Below are positions 50,600-59,084 of a DNA stretch of 64,000 bases, one piece after another. The notes under the pieces are model-generated. The model worked only from the letters and a program-made list of their open reading frames with translations, was not told where the DNA came from and did no database searches. Each line of letters starts with the position of its first letter. Positions within the stretch are counted from its first letter, which is position 1. The DNA is from Thauera sp. Its GTDB lineage: Bacteria > Pseudomonadota > Gammaproteobacteria > Burkholderiales > Rhodocyclaceae. Made by a program: the position numbers and the translations under genes. Location: contig JAFLDS010000001.1 in assembly GCA_017302295.1 (NCBI GenBank), positions 397,771 to 461,770 of the forward strand, given 5' to 3'.

Positions 50600-52438
50600 T
50601 CGGCGAAGATCAGCCGGGGACGCGTTGCCCGCTATCTGCGCACGGAGTCTGGTGCTGCGGTGCTGCTGGTGATCGTCACGGTCGTGGCGCTGGCGTGGGC
50701 GAACTCGCCGCTATCCGATGCCTATTTCGAGTTGTGGCACCTGGACGTCGGGTTTGACTTCGGGCCGCTGGGCCTGCACATGGACCTGCATCACTGGGTC
50801 AACGACGGCCTGATGGTGGTCTTCTTCTTCCTGATCGGCCTGGAGGTGCGTCAGGAGTTCGCCCACGGATCGCTCCGGGATCGCAGCCGTGCCCGTCTCG
50901 CTCTGATCGCGGGGGTCGCGGGTGTCGTGCTTCCCGCGCTGGTGTATGTCCTGATCGTGGGGCTGGCCGGAAGTGAGGGCCTGCACGGGTGGGGGGCGGT
51001 GGTCGGCACCGATACGGCATTCATGCTGGGCACCCTGGCGATCGTCGGCCCGCGGCTATCCGGTCAGTTGCGCGTGTTCCTGCTCACCCTGACCGTGGTC
51101 GATGACTTCCTCGCCGTGTCCATCATCGGCATCGTCTATAGCGATGAGATTCGGATCGTCCCGTTGTTGATCGCCCTCGCCAGTCTCGTTGCGTTGTGGC
51201 GGCTAGGGCGCACCCGCCAGTGGCGGGCAATGCCGTATGTGCTGATCGTGATCGTGCTGTGGCTCGCAACCGTGTACTCCGGCATCCATGCCTCTCTCGC
51301 CGGGATGGCCGCGGGGCTGCTGATCCCCGCCTACGCGACGCAACGTCACAAGGTCGTCGCGGCAAAACAACTGTTCCGCGACTTCTGGCAGTCTCCGAGT
51401 GCCGCATCGGCCCGCGCGGTGGACTGCGGGCTGTCCCGGGGTATCTCGGTGAACGAGCGATTGCACGAGTTCCTGCGGCTGCCGACGGCGCTGCTGATCG
51501 TGCCGGTGTTCGCCTTGGCGAACGCCGGAGTGGACGTGCGTGGCGGGCTGCTCGCCGAGGCCTTCGGCTCGCCAGTCACGTGGGGCGTCATCGCAGGGCT
51601 CGTGCTCGGCAAGCTCCTGGGCATCGGGCTCATCACTCTCATCGCCGTCCGTCTCGGCCTGGGCCGGCTGCCCGAGGGCGTCGGGGTGGGCAGCGTGTTC
51701 GGTGGTGCGGCACTGTCCGGGATCGGGTTCACCGTGTCGCTGCTGATCATCGGGCTCGCGTTCGGCACGACCTCCGACTTGGGCCGCCAGGCGACGGTCG
51801 GCGTGCTCGTGTCGATGGTGTTCGCCACGTTGCTCGGGTGGCTGATCTTCAAGGTCGCCGCCCAGCGGTGGGGTGAGAAGACCGCTGACCTGCCGATGGT
51901 GCTTGAGCCACCGGTCGATCCGGAGATCGATCACATCCGCGGGCCGGAGGACGCCCAGCTCACACTCGTCGAGTACGTGGACTTCGAGTGCGCGTACTGT
52001 GCGCACGCCACCGGTTCGTGGGACGATCTGCGCGCCCACTTCGGGGACGACCTGCGGTATGTGGTGCGCCATCTGCCGCACCACCCGCACGGGCCGATTG
52101 CCGCGCGGGCGTCCGAGGCAGCGGCGAACCAGGGGATGTTCTGGCCGTGGCTGGACTTCGTGTTCACCCGTCAGCATGCGCTGGAGCGCGAGCATCTGAT
52201 CGGCTACGCCGCCGAGCTTGGGCTCGACGTCGAACGGTTCATCGCGGATCTCGACAGCACCGCGGTGATCGAGCGTGTCGAGCGCGACCTCGCCAGTGCC
52301 GTCGCCAGCGGTGCGCACGCCACGCCGACGTTCTTCGTCGAGGGTCGTCGTCTGCGCGGCAGCTACGACGCCCGCACTGTCACCGCGGCGCTCGAAGCCA
52401 GTCGCCGCGGCCCCCGAACTCAGGAAGTCCCGTCCTGA
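50573..52438 (+). CDS. nhaA: NhaA Na+/H+ antiporter fused to a DsbA-like thioredoxin domain
   Basis: Fusion protein of 621 aa. Residues about 20-420 form the NhaA antiporter with 11-12 hydrophobic helices and the ion-binding aspartates D177 and D178 (LTVVDDFLAV). Residues about 440-610 form a DsbA-like domain with redox pair C473-A-Y-C476 (FECAYCAHATGSW) and cis-proline (HATPTFFVEGRR). Such fusions are typical of Actinobacteria, and the codon usage and composition are high-G+C actinobacterial in style, pointing to transfer. Its first ten codons copy those of the next gene, uvrA, suggesting insertion into that leader. Confidence 0.9.
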   Translation: MSATSFGASSAKISRGRVARYLRTESGAAVLLVIVTVVALAWANSPLSDAYFELWHLDVGFDFGPLGLHMDLHHWVNDGLMVVFFFLIGLEVRQEFAHGSLRDRSRARLALIAGVAGVVLPALVYVLIVGLAGSEGLHGWGAVVGTDTAFMLGTLAIVGPRLSGQLRVFLLTLTVVDDFLAVSIIGIVYSDEIRIVPLLIALASLVALWRLGRTRQWRAMPYVLIVIVLWLATVYSGIHASLAGMAAGLLIPAYATQRHKVVAAKQLFRDFWQSPSAASARAVDCGLSRGISVNERLHEFLRLPTALLIVPVFALANAGVDVRGGLLAEAFGSPVTWGVIAGLVLGKLLGIGLITLIAVRLGLGRLPEGVGVGSVFGGAALSGIGFTVSLLIIGLAFGTTSDLGRQATVGVLVSMVFATLLGWLIFKVAAQRWGEKTADLPMVLEPPVDPEIDHIRGPEDAQLTLVEYVDFECAYCAHATGSWDDLRAHFGDDLRYVVRHLPHHPHGPIAARASEAAANQGMFWPWLDFVFTRQHALEREHLIGYAAELGLDVERFIADLDSTAVIERVERDLASAVASGAHATPTFFVEGRRLRGSYDARTVTAALEASRRGPRTQEVPS

Positions 52439-52444
52439 GCGGGA

Positions 52445-52490
52445 CGAACTACAGGATAAGAACATGCCAAACAATTCTTTCGGTGAATCC
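52445..52490 (+). repeat. Leader/start-codon direct repeat, copy 2 (uvrA)
   Basis: CGAACTACAGGATAAGAACATG with downstream TCTTTCGGTGAATCCTC; near copy of 50548-50599. Both genes begin M-x-x-x-S-F-G-x-S-S. Confidence 0.75.
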
Positions 52491-55115
52491 TCTTGTACCG
52501 CTGCGGCCAGCGGCATGGTGGAAGTGCGCGGCGCGCGCGAGAACAACCTCAAAGAGGTGGACGTTTCCATCCCGCGTAACGCGCTGGTGGTGTTCTCCGG
52601 CGTTTCCGGCTCCGGCAAGTCCTCGCTGGCCTTCGGCACCATCTACGCCGAGGCGCAGCGGCGCTACTTCGAGTCGGTGGCCCCCTATGCGCGGCGCCTG
52701 ATCGACCAGGCCGGCGTGCCGGACGTCGATGCGATCGACGGCCTGCCGCCGGCGGTGGCGTTGCAACAGCAGCGGGGCTCCAGCAACGCGCGTTCCTCCG
52801 TGGGCAGTGTGACCACCCTGTCCAGCCTGGTGCGGATGATGTATTCGCGCGCCGGCGCCTACCCAGCCAACCAGCCGATGCTGTACGCCGAGGATTTTTC
52901 GCCCAACACGCCGCAGGGAGCGTGCCCGACCTGCCACGGCCTGGGCCATGTGTACGAGGTGACCGAGGCCATCATGGTGCCCGATCCCTCCCTGAGCATC
53001 CGCGAGCGGGCGATCGCCTCCTGGCCCCCCGCCTGGCAAGGCCAGAACCTGCGCGACATCCTGGTCAGCATGGGCTACGACGTTGACCGACCGTGGAAGG
53101 ACCTGCCGAAGAAGGACCGCGACTGGATTCTGTTCACCGAGGAAACACCGACAGTGCCGGTGTACGCCGGCTTCACGCCCGCCGAGACCCGCACGGCGCT
53201 CAAGCGCAAGATGGAGCCGAGCTACATGGGCACCTTCACCGGCGCCCGGCGGTATGTGCTGCACACCTTTGCCAATACCCAAAGCGCACTGATGAGAAAG
53301 CGCGTGTCCCGGTTCATGGAGGGCAAGCCGTGCCCCACCTGCCACGGCAAGCGGCTCAAGCCCGAGGCGCTGTCGGTCACCTTCGCCGGCGTGGACATCG
53401 GCGCGTTCATGCAGATGCCGCTGGACCAGTTGGCGGCCTTGCTCGAACCCATTGCCCAGGGCGATTTCCGCGCCCATGCAGCGGGGGCGGCTACGGACAA
53501 GGAAGCGACCCGACGCGACCGTGCCGAACGCGCGGCCTCCGGCCGTGCCGTCCATGCGGTATCGCCCGACGTGCGCCGCACCTCCGCGCTGTCGGAAGAA
53601 AAGCGCCTCGCCGCGCAGCGCCTGGCCGGCGGTGTGATGGCGCGCCTGCGTCAACTGCGTGGGCTGGGCCTGGGTTACCTGACGCTGGACCGGGCCACGC
53701 CGACGCTTTCGGCCGGCGAGTTGCAGCGCCTGCGGCTGGCCACGCAATTGAGTTCCCTGCTGTTCGGTGTTGTGTACGTGCTCGACGAGCCCTCGGCGGG
53801 GTTGCACCCCTCCGACAGCCAGGCGCTGTACGACGCGCTCGACCGGCTGCGTGACGCGGGCAACTCGGTGTTCGTGGTCGAGCACGACCTGGACCTGATG
53901 CGCCGCGCGCAATGGCTGGTGGATGTGGGGCCGGATGCCGGGGAGCGTGGCGGCCGCGTGCTCTACAGCGGCGAGCCGGACGGCCTGCGCAAGATTGCCG
54001 AATCGCGCACCGCCCGCTATCTGTTCGACGAAATCGCCGCGCCGGGAAGCCGGGCACGCGAAGCGACCGGCTGGCTGGAGCTGCAGGGCATCCATCGTCA
54101 CAACCTGCATGGCGTGGACGCACGCATTCCGCTGGGCGTGCTGACGGCCGTCACCGGCATCTCCGGCTCGGGCAAGTCCAGCCTCGTCGCGCAGGCGCTG
54201 CCGGAGCTGGTGCTACTGCACCTGGGCCACGAGCCCGAGGACGACGCGGCCGAAAGCGCCACCAGCGAAGGGCCGGCAGTGATCGAAGCGACTGGCGGTC
54301 ATCTGGCGGGCGACGTGGACGCCATACAGCGCCTGGTGCAGGTGGACCAGAAGCCGATCGGGCGCACGCCCCGGTCCAACCTGGCCACCTACACCGGCCT
54401 GTTCGACCACGTGCGCAAGCTGTTCGCCGCCACGCCCGATGCGCGACGCCGCCGCTATGACGCCGGGCGCTTCTCGTTCAACGTGGCTAAGGGGCGTTGC
54501 GAGACCTGCGAGGGCGAGGGCTTCGTCAGTGTGGAGTTGCTGTTCATGCCCAGCGTGTACGCCCCGTGTCCGACGTGCCATGGCGCACGCTACAACGAGG
54601 CCACGCTGAAGGTGCAATGGAACGGGCGCAACATCGCCGAGGTGCTGCAGATGACCGTGGACGAAGCCAGCGAATTCTTTGCGGGTGAAGACGCCGTGGC
54701 CCGGCCCCTGCAATTGCTGCGCGATATCGGATTGGGCTATCTGCGCCTGGGGCAACCGGCCACGGAACTTTCCGGTGGCGAGGCGCAGCGCATCAAGCTG
54801 GCGACCGAGCTTCAGCGCAGCCAGCGCGGCCGAAGCCTGTACGTGCTCGACGAGCCAACCACCGGGCTGCATGCGTCCGATGCCGACCGGCTGCTGGTGC
54901 AGTTGCAGCGCCTGGTCGATGCCGGCAACACCGTGGTGATGATCGAGCACGATATGCGCGCGGTGGCTCAGGCCGATTGGGTGATCGACGTGGGGCCTGG
55001 TGCAGGCGCTGCCGGCGGCAGCATCGTGGTGGCGGGCTCCCCTCAGCAGGTGGCCCGAACGTCTGGCAGCCGAACCGCTCCGTTCCTTGCGCAGGAGTTG
55101 GCGCGGGCCGAGTAG
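52464..55115 (+). CDS. UvrA class II (UvrA2-like) excinuclease ATPase
   Basis: Tandem ABC ATPase of 883 aa related to UvrA. Two Walker A motifs (GVSGSGKSSLAF; GISGSGKSSLVA), two signature motifs (LSAGELQRLRLA; LSGGEAQRIKLA) and two DEP boxes are intact, with zinc-binding CPTCHG and CETCEGEG modules. It is shorter than housekeeping UvrA (about 940 aa), consistent with the UvrA2 class that lacks part of the UvrB-binding region. Class-II UvrAs are linked to tolerance of DNA-damaging chemicals. It ends the cargo block and has uvrB as a partner on the same ICE. Confidence 0.92.
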   Translation: MPNNSFGESSCTAAASGMVEVRGARENNLKEVDVSIPRNALVVFSGVSGSGKSSLAFGTIYAEAQRRYFESVAPYARRLIDQAGVPDVDAIDGLPPAVALQQQRGSSNARSSVGSVTTLSSLVRMMYSRAGAYPANQPMLYAEDFSPNTPQGACPTCHGLGHVYEVTEAIMVPDPSLSIRERAIASWPPAWQGQNLRDILVSMGYDVDRPWKDLPKKDRDWILFTEETPTVPVYAGFTPAETRTALKRKMEPSYMGTFTGARRYVLHTFANTQSALMRKRVSRFMEGKPCPTCHGKRLKPEALSVTFAGVDIGAFMQMPLDQLAALLEPIAQGDFRAHAAGAATDKEATRRDRAERAASGRAVHAVSPDVRRTSALSEEKRLAAQRLAGGVMARLRQLRGLGLGYLTLDRATPTLSAGELQRLRLATQLSSLLFGVVYVLDEPSAGLHPSDSQALYDALDRLRDAGNSVFVVEHDLDLMRRAQWLVDVGPDAGERGGRVLYSGEPDGLRKIAESRTARYLFDEIAAPGSRAREATGWLELQGIHRHNLHGVDARIPLGVLTAVTGISGSGKSSLVAQALPELVLLHLGHEPEDDAAESATSEGPAVIEATGGHLAGDVDAIQRLVQVDQKPIGRTPRSNLATYTGLFDHVRKLFAATPDARRRRYDAGRFSFNVAKGRCETCEGEGFVSVELLFMPSVYAPCPTCHGARYNEATLKVQWNGRNIAEVLQMTVDEASEFFAGEDAVARPLQLLRDIGLGYLRLGQPATELSGGEAQRIKLATELQRSQRGRSLYVLDEPTTGLHASDADRLLVQLQRLVDAGNTVVMIEHDMRAVAQADWVIDVGPGAGAAGGSIVVAGSPQQVARTSGSRTAPFLAQELARAE

Positions 55116-55146
55116 CTCAGTTCGCCAAATGTTGCCAGCTTTCGCG

Positions 55147-55187
55147 GGGTATTGATCGTCGCCAAACGACGGTGGCGATCAATGCCC
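55147..55187. terminator. Hairpin between convergent uvrA and traI
   Basis: GGG-ATTGATCG ... GGCGATCAAT-CCC fold into a stem with one bulge, placed midway between the two stop codons. It probably separates cargo from conjugation transcripts; no T-run is obvious. Confidence 0.55.
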
Positions 55188-55195
55188 GAATCGCG

Positions 55196-57034
55196 TCATC
55201 CTTCCTGAGTCAGAGCAAGATAGGGATTGTTGGGCGGTATTTCGGGGAATGCCAAGGACCCATCTTCAAGGAGGTAGCCATGCAGTCGGCGGGACTTCCT
55301 CGGGCCCGTGACTTCACAGGTCCAAATGTTCAGGCCATTGGGGTGCTTGCGATGTAGCTGCAGCTTCTCGAAGCGCTTCTGCACCCACTGCCAATCCTGT
55401 TGATTCTCCTGCTTGGCGAGCGCGGCCACTTCGGGATGCTCCTGCGCATAGCGTTGGAACACACCCGGGCTGACCAGGTAGGCCGTGTCATTCACCGTAT
55501 GCACGAGCGCCTTCGCGTCGTTGATGATGAGCCGTCGTGAGGTGATTCCCTGCTTCAGCCAAACCATGAACTGTTCCGTGGATGGCTTCGTTGCCGATGA
55601 CCCAGGCGTAGGCGCGGGTACAGGTGATGGAATGGACGTCGCGGCTGTTGCTGGCGCGGGAGGGTGGAGGAACTCTTCGGCATCCTGTCCAACGCCGGCC
55701 GACTCACCTAAGCCCACCATCGCGAGCAAGTCCTCCATGACGTCGGGCACGGGCTGGGCCGCGGGCGGTGAAACGATGGTGGTGCTGTCGTCCTCCCAAA
55801 TTGGAGGCTCTTGACCTCCCTGCGCTGGGTTCACCGAGACGGTTGGCACGGGAGCCGACATGCTGGCGTCGTTTTCTGCGGGCGTCGCGTCGATCTCTAC
55901 CGTGCCTGCGAAAGGTGCTGGTCGCTCGCCAGACTCCCAGATCAGCGCGGGAGCGAGACGCAACAGGGTGAACGAATGGGACCAGCCGGTCGTGCTGGTG
56001 ACGGTCGCGCGCCAGACCGCTTTGCCGTCCGAGGTGGGCTGGAGCATGCCGTGGTCCTGCAGCACGTTGAACACGGCGGTGTTGTTCGCAGGAATGCCAT
56101 CGATCCCCTGAGACAGGAGGTGTGCGCGCAGTTTGTCCGAGACCGTCTTGCTCACCAGCCACAAACCATCCTCGGTGAGCCAGCCATCGGAGGCTTCCGG
56201 CTGGTTCAGCTTCAACTGTTCCTTGAGCAGGTAGCGCAACCCGTCCAGCAGCTTGCGTTGCAGTGCGTGCTTAGGCGCGGCCATGGCGCGCGCCGGATCG
56301 CCGCCCAGCTCCTGGGCCACCGACGCCCGGTCTGCTTGCACGACGAGTTCCCCCAGTACACCGGCATGTTCGTACTGACCGGCCAGCACATAGAGCAGCG
56401 GTGCCCAGAGAGCCGGATAGTCGCTGAGCCAGTCCAGGACGTGGCGGTCGAGCAGTTGGCGATAGAGCAAGCCTGTTGCGGCGCTGTGCAGGCGGTATTC
56501 GCGGTCGTCACGGTAGCGAAATCGGTACGCCTGGTGCAGCGGGCCATGCCACGGATGCCAAGTACTGCCGTCGGCCAGTTCGACGTGTAGATCGACGGCG
56601 ATCTTGCCAATATCGTGGAGCAGCGCAGCATAGGCGACGGCGGCGGTCCAGGCTTCGGACTGCGCCGCCTGGTCTTCGGGACTGGCACCGATGGGCAGCA
56701 GATGGGACTGCCGCAGTTTCAGGCTGTAGGCCACGATCTCCAGGCCGTGGTCGAGCATGCCGCCCGGATAGGCATGGTGATGCGCTTCGGAGGCCGGAAA
56801 GGCTTGGACCAGTTCGGCGTAGCGTTCCAGGGGCGTGCGGTACAGGGTGACGAATTGCCGGTGTGAGAGCGACGTGCGCTGCCAGATGTGCTCCAGCAGC
56901 TTCTGCCGGCGTGGGGTGGCCAGCAGCGATGCGGCCGACTCAGGACGCAGCAGCCCTTTCGGGAGGTCGGTGACGGGTGATGGCGTCGGTGCGGCAGCGA
57001 CCGGGGGCCGTTTTCGCTGGAACAGGGAGAGCAT
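55196..57034 (-). CDS. traI: MobH-family relaxase TraI of the ICE
   Basis: Relaxase of 612 aa that nicks oriT for conjugal transfer. The N-terminal TraI_2 domain carries the MobH histidine/aspartate motif (AALLHDIGKIAVDLH) and upstream YPGGMLDHGLE; the C-terminal TraI_2_C winged-helix domain (TEQFMVWLKQGITSRRLIIND) follows a proline-rich linker. ATG at 57034 gives MLSLFQRKRPP, the common start; longer frames extend into non-conserved sequence. It marks the change from cargo to the transfer module, as in ICEclc-type elements. Confidence 0.93.
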   Translation of the reverse strand: MLSLFQRKRPPVAAAPTPSPVTDLPKGLLRPESAASLLATPRRQKLLEHIWQRTSLSHRQFVTLYRTPLERYAELVQAFPASEAHHHAYPGGMLDHGLEIVAYSLKLRQSHLLPIGASPEDQAAQSEAWTAAVAYAALLHDIGKIAVDLHVELADGSTWHPWHGPLHQAYRFRYRDDREYRLHSAATGLLYRQLLDRHVLDWLSDYPALWAPLLYVLAGQYEHAGVLGELVVQADRASVAQELGGDPARAMAAPKHALQRKLLDGLRYLLKEQLKLNQPEASDGWLTEDGLWLVSKTVSDKLRAHLLSQGIDGIPANNTAVFNVLQDHGMLQPTSDGKAVWRATVTSTTGWSHSFTLLRLAPALIWESGERPAPFAGTVEIDATPAENDASMSAPVPTVSVNPAQGGQEPPIWEDDSTTIVSPPAAQPVPDVMEDLLAMVGLGESAGVGQDAEEFLHPPAPATAATSIPSPVPAPTPGSSATKPSTEQFMVWLKQGITSRRLIINDAKALVHTVNDTAYLVSPGVFQRYAQEHPEVAALAKQENQQDWQWVQKRFEKLQLHRKHPNGLNIWTCEVTGPRKSRRLHGYLLEDGSLAFPEIPPNNPYLALTQEG

Positions 57035-57351
57035 GTGAGGTGTCCTAATGACGGGCCGACCGGGAGGCCTTTTGGCCTTTTCGAGGTAGGGCCTTTCCCC
57101 TTGCACCCCATTCCCTTGCCATTTCGACCCTTTGGCCTTTAACCGTTTCGGTATAGCGGGGCCTGGATCGCGGCTCCACCGTCAATGTGGAACCCGCTCG
57201 AATGCATTGGACGGCGACCAGGCGCTGGCCTCGGTCTATGCTGCGAAGGCGCTGCTTCCGCCGGGTAGGTTGCTTTCTAGGCGTCAAAGTTGACAAACGC
57301 GACAAAGGCGACTAGAGTGAAACCTGTCTCAAACCTACTTGGGAGATGACC
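57035..57351. other. traI-antitoxin intergenic region with GGCCTTT repeats; oriT candidate
   Basis: Divergent spacer of 317 bases. GGCCTTT occurs four times (57066, 57074, 57090, 57134). At the right end lie TTGACA (57290-57295) and TAGAGT (57313-57318), 17 bases apart, for the antitoxin gene, with the inverted pair GTCAA-N2-TTGAC (57283-57294) over the -35, a likely autoregulatory operator. Location beside the relaxase makes it a reasonable oriT candidate, but no nic site is recognised. Confidence 0.5.
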
Positions 57352-57978
57352 ATGCCCACTGCCATTGAATTCATTGCCGACCGTCTGCCGCGCGTCACGG
57401 TGGAAGATGTACGCCGCTTCGCGGATACCGTCGAAATCCGGGATGCCACGGCTTTCGCGGCCGAGTTGCAGGCGTTCGTCCACGAGCGCGTGGAAGCGGT
57501 AACACTGCCCGCCAACTTGCAGGGGGAGACCGTTGGGCAGGCCCTTGCACGCAAGGCGGCCGCGCTGCGCGCCGACACGCGCTGGGCACCGAATGAAACC
57601 GACGTCCAGCGAGGCCGTGCGGTGCTACTGGAAACCTTCAACCAGCCGCACAACCTGCCGCCCGCGGAGTTCGCCAAGCTGGCGGACAAGTCGCGCCAGC
57701 AGATCTACAAGGACATCCTCGCGCGTCGGCTGCTGGCGCTGAACGTGGGGCCGCGCGGTCAGAAGCTGCCCGACTGGCAGCTCGACCCGGTAAAGCAGCA
57801 GTTGACCCAAACCGTGCTTCAGGAGGTCGAGGGTATCGATCACTGGACGATCTACCGCGCACTGTCCGAACCGCTCGAAGGCTTGGGCGGTCGCTCGCCG
57901 GTGGATGCGGTGACGCATGGCACGATCGACGCCGTGGCCGAGGCCGTGTTTAACGTGCTGGGCGTTCAGGTGCATTGA
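57352..57978 (+). CDS. Xre/MbcA/ParS-type antitoxin of a RES toxin pair
   Basis: Protein of 208 aa directly before a RES-domain toxin (12 bases apart). The N-terminal half (about 1-105) is of unknown type; the C-terminal half (about 106-205) contains the KSRQQIYKDI helix-turn-helix-like part and the DUF2384-style toxin-binding end (LGGRSPVDAVTHGTIDAV). That half aligns with the integrase C-terminus. The ATG at 57352 is preferred to the one at 57346 because GGGAG then has a proper six-base spacing. It has its own consensus-like promoter and operator, so autorepression is likely. Confidence 0.82.
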   Translation: MPTAIEFIADRLPRVTVEDVRRFADTVEIRDATAFAAELQAFVHERVEAVTLPANLQGETVGQALARKAAALRADTRWAPNETDVQRGRAVLLETFNQPHNLPPAEFAKLADKSRQQIYKDILARRLLALNVGPRGQKLPDWQLDPVKQQLTQTVLQEVEGIDHWTIYRALSEPLEGLGGRSPVDAVTHGTIDAVAEAVFNVLGVQVH

Positions 57979-57990
57979 AGCGAGACTGCC

Positions 57991-58623
57991 ATGAACCACG
58001 AGCTGCCTTCTTTTCTGATCGATGCCGGTGAACTGCTCCAGCATGTGAGCCGCGTCGTCTATCGGGGCAGCCCGCTGTACTATGGTCGCAGCAGCACCAA
58101 TCGCTACGACGACCCGGCCCGAGCCTACGGCGTGCTCTACCTGGGGCGCGACCTGCCCACGGCGTTGATGGAGTCGGTGTTTCACAAGCATCAGTGGCTT
58201 GATGACGCGAAGCGCTCGATCGCATTGAAAGAAGTCCAGGGCAGGATGGTGCGCGCTGTAGGGGTGGTGGCCGACGTGCTTCTGGCCGATCTCACGGCAC
58301 CGAGCGTCATGGCGGGCTACTTTGGCCTGAACCTGGAGCAGTTGGCCAGCCGCGACTACACGCACACGCAGCAGGTGTCCGCTCAGGTGCATGCGATGGT
58401 CGGCGACGACGGCCAACCTCTGTTCGACGGAGTGCTCTATCCGTCGCGCAACAACTATCCCGCCAAGAGCATCGCCCTGTTCGAGCGTGCGGGAGCGAAG
58501 GTCAGCGTCATCGAGGACATCGATCTGGTTGACCATGTGGATTGGCCGCGTTTCGTTGCCACCTACCGCATCGGCGTGGAACCCGACCCGGGCCCGGTGG
58601 AACCGGATGACGAAGCGTCCTGA
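57991..58623 (+). CDS. RES-domain toxin
   Basis: Toxin-like protein of 210 aa with the three residues that name the family: R25 (VVYRGSPLYYGRSS), E61 (TALMESVFH) and S152 (GVLYPSRNN). RES toxins studied elsewhere act on NAD+ (phosphorolysis or ADP-ribosyl transfer). Together with the upstream gene it forms a type II toxin-antitoxin pair, probably stabilising the ICE after transfer or against loss. Placed within the conjugation module between traI and DUF3742. Confidence 0.9.
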   Translation: MNHELPSFLIDAGELLQHVSRVVYRGSPLYYGRSSTNRYDDPARAYGVLYLGRDLPTALMESVFHKHQWLDDAKRSIALKEVQGRMVRAVGVVADVLLADLTAPSVMAGYFGLNLEQLASRDYTHTQQVSAQVHAMVGDDGQPLFDGVLYPSRNNYPAKSIALFERAGAKVSVIEDIDLVDHVDWPRFVATYRIGVEPDPGPVEPDDEAS

Positions 58624-58707
58624 AGCAGCGAGAAAACACATTGAAGCCTGAAACGGAATGAAGTGGAGCACCCTGGAATAGACATCCCTCAGTAGCAGGA
58701 GACGACC

Positions 58708-59073
58708 ATGAACACCACAACTCGTACCAGCACCGCAGAACGTATCGGCCGCGCATTTGGCCGTGTATGGCGTGCCTATGCGCGTGGCGAACGGCGGGTA
58801 TCGAATTGGTTGATGGTCAAAGGGGTGCCTTCGGTTGGTGCCACAGTGCTGCTGTGGGCGGTCAAGCTGGCTGTGCTGGGCGCGCTGCTCTACGTCGCCT
58901 TCTGGTTCGCACTCGTGTTGTTGGGAGTCGTGGTGGCGGGATGGGCTGCTGCTGCCAATACCTCGGATGAAGACGAGTGGCCTTTCACCGACCTCACCGA
59001 ACTGCGCAAGACGCCGGGCTACGATCCCAACCTGTACAACGATACGTCGCACGAGTTGTACACCGACGACTGA
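58708..59073 (+). CDS. DUF3742 family ICE protein
   Basis: Membrane protein of 121 aa. A basic N-terminus (RIGRAFGRVWRAYARGER) precedes one or two hydrophobic segments (about 43-82), then an acidic tail ending YDPNLYNDTSHELYTDD. DUF3742 proteins are constant members of ICEclc/PFGI-type transfer regions, without known function. GGAGA lies before the ATG. Confidence 0.88.
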   Translation: MNTTTRTSTAERIGRAFGRVWRAYARGERRVSNWLMVKGVPSVGATVLLWAVKLAVLGALLYVAFWFALVLLGVVVAGWAAAANTSDEDEWPFTDLTELRKTPGYDPNLYNDTSHELYTDD

Positions 59074-59084
59074 CCGGCGCCGCG

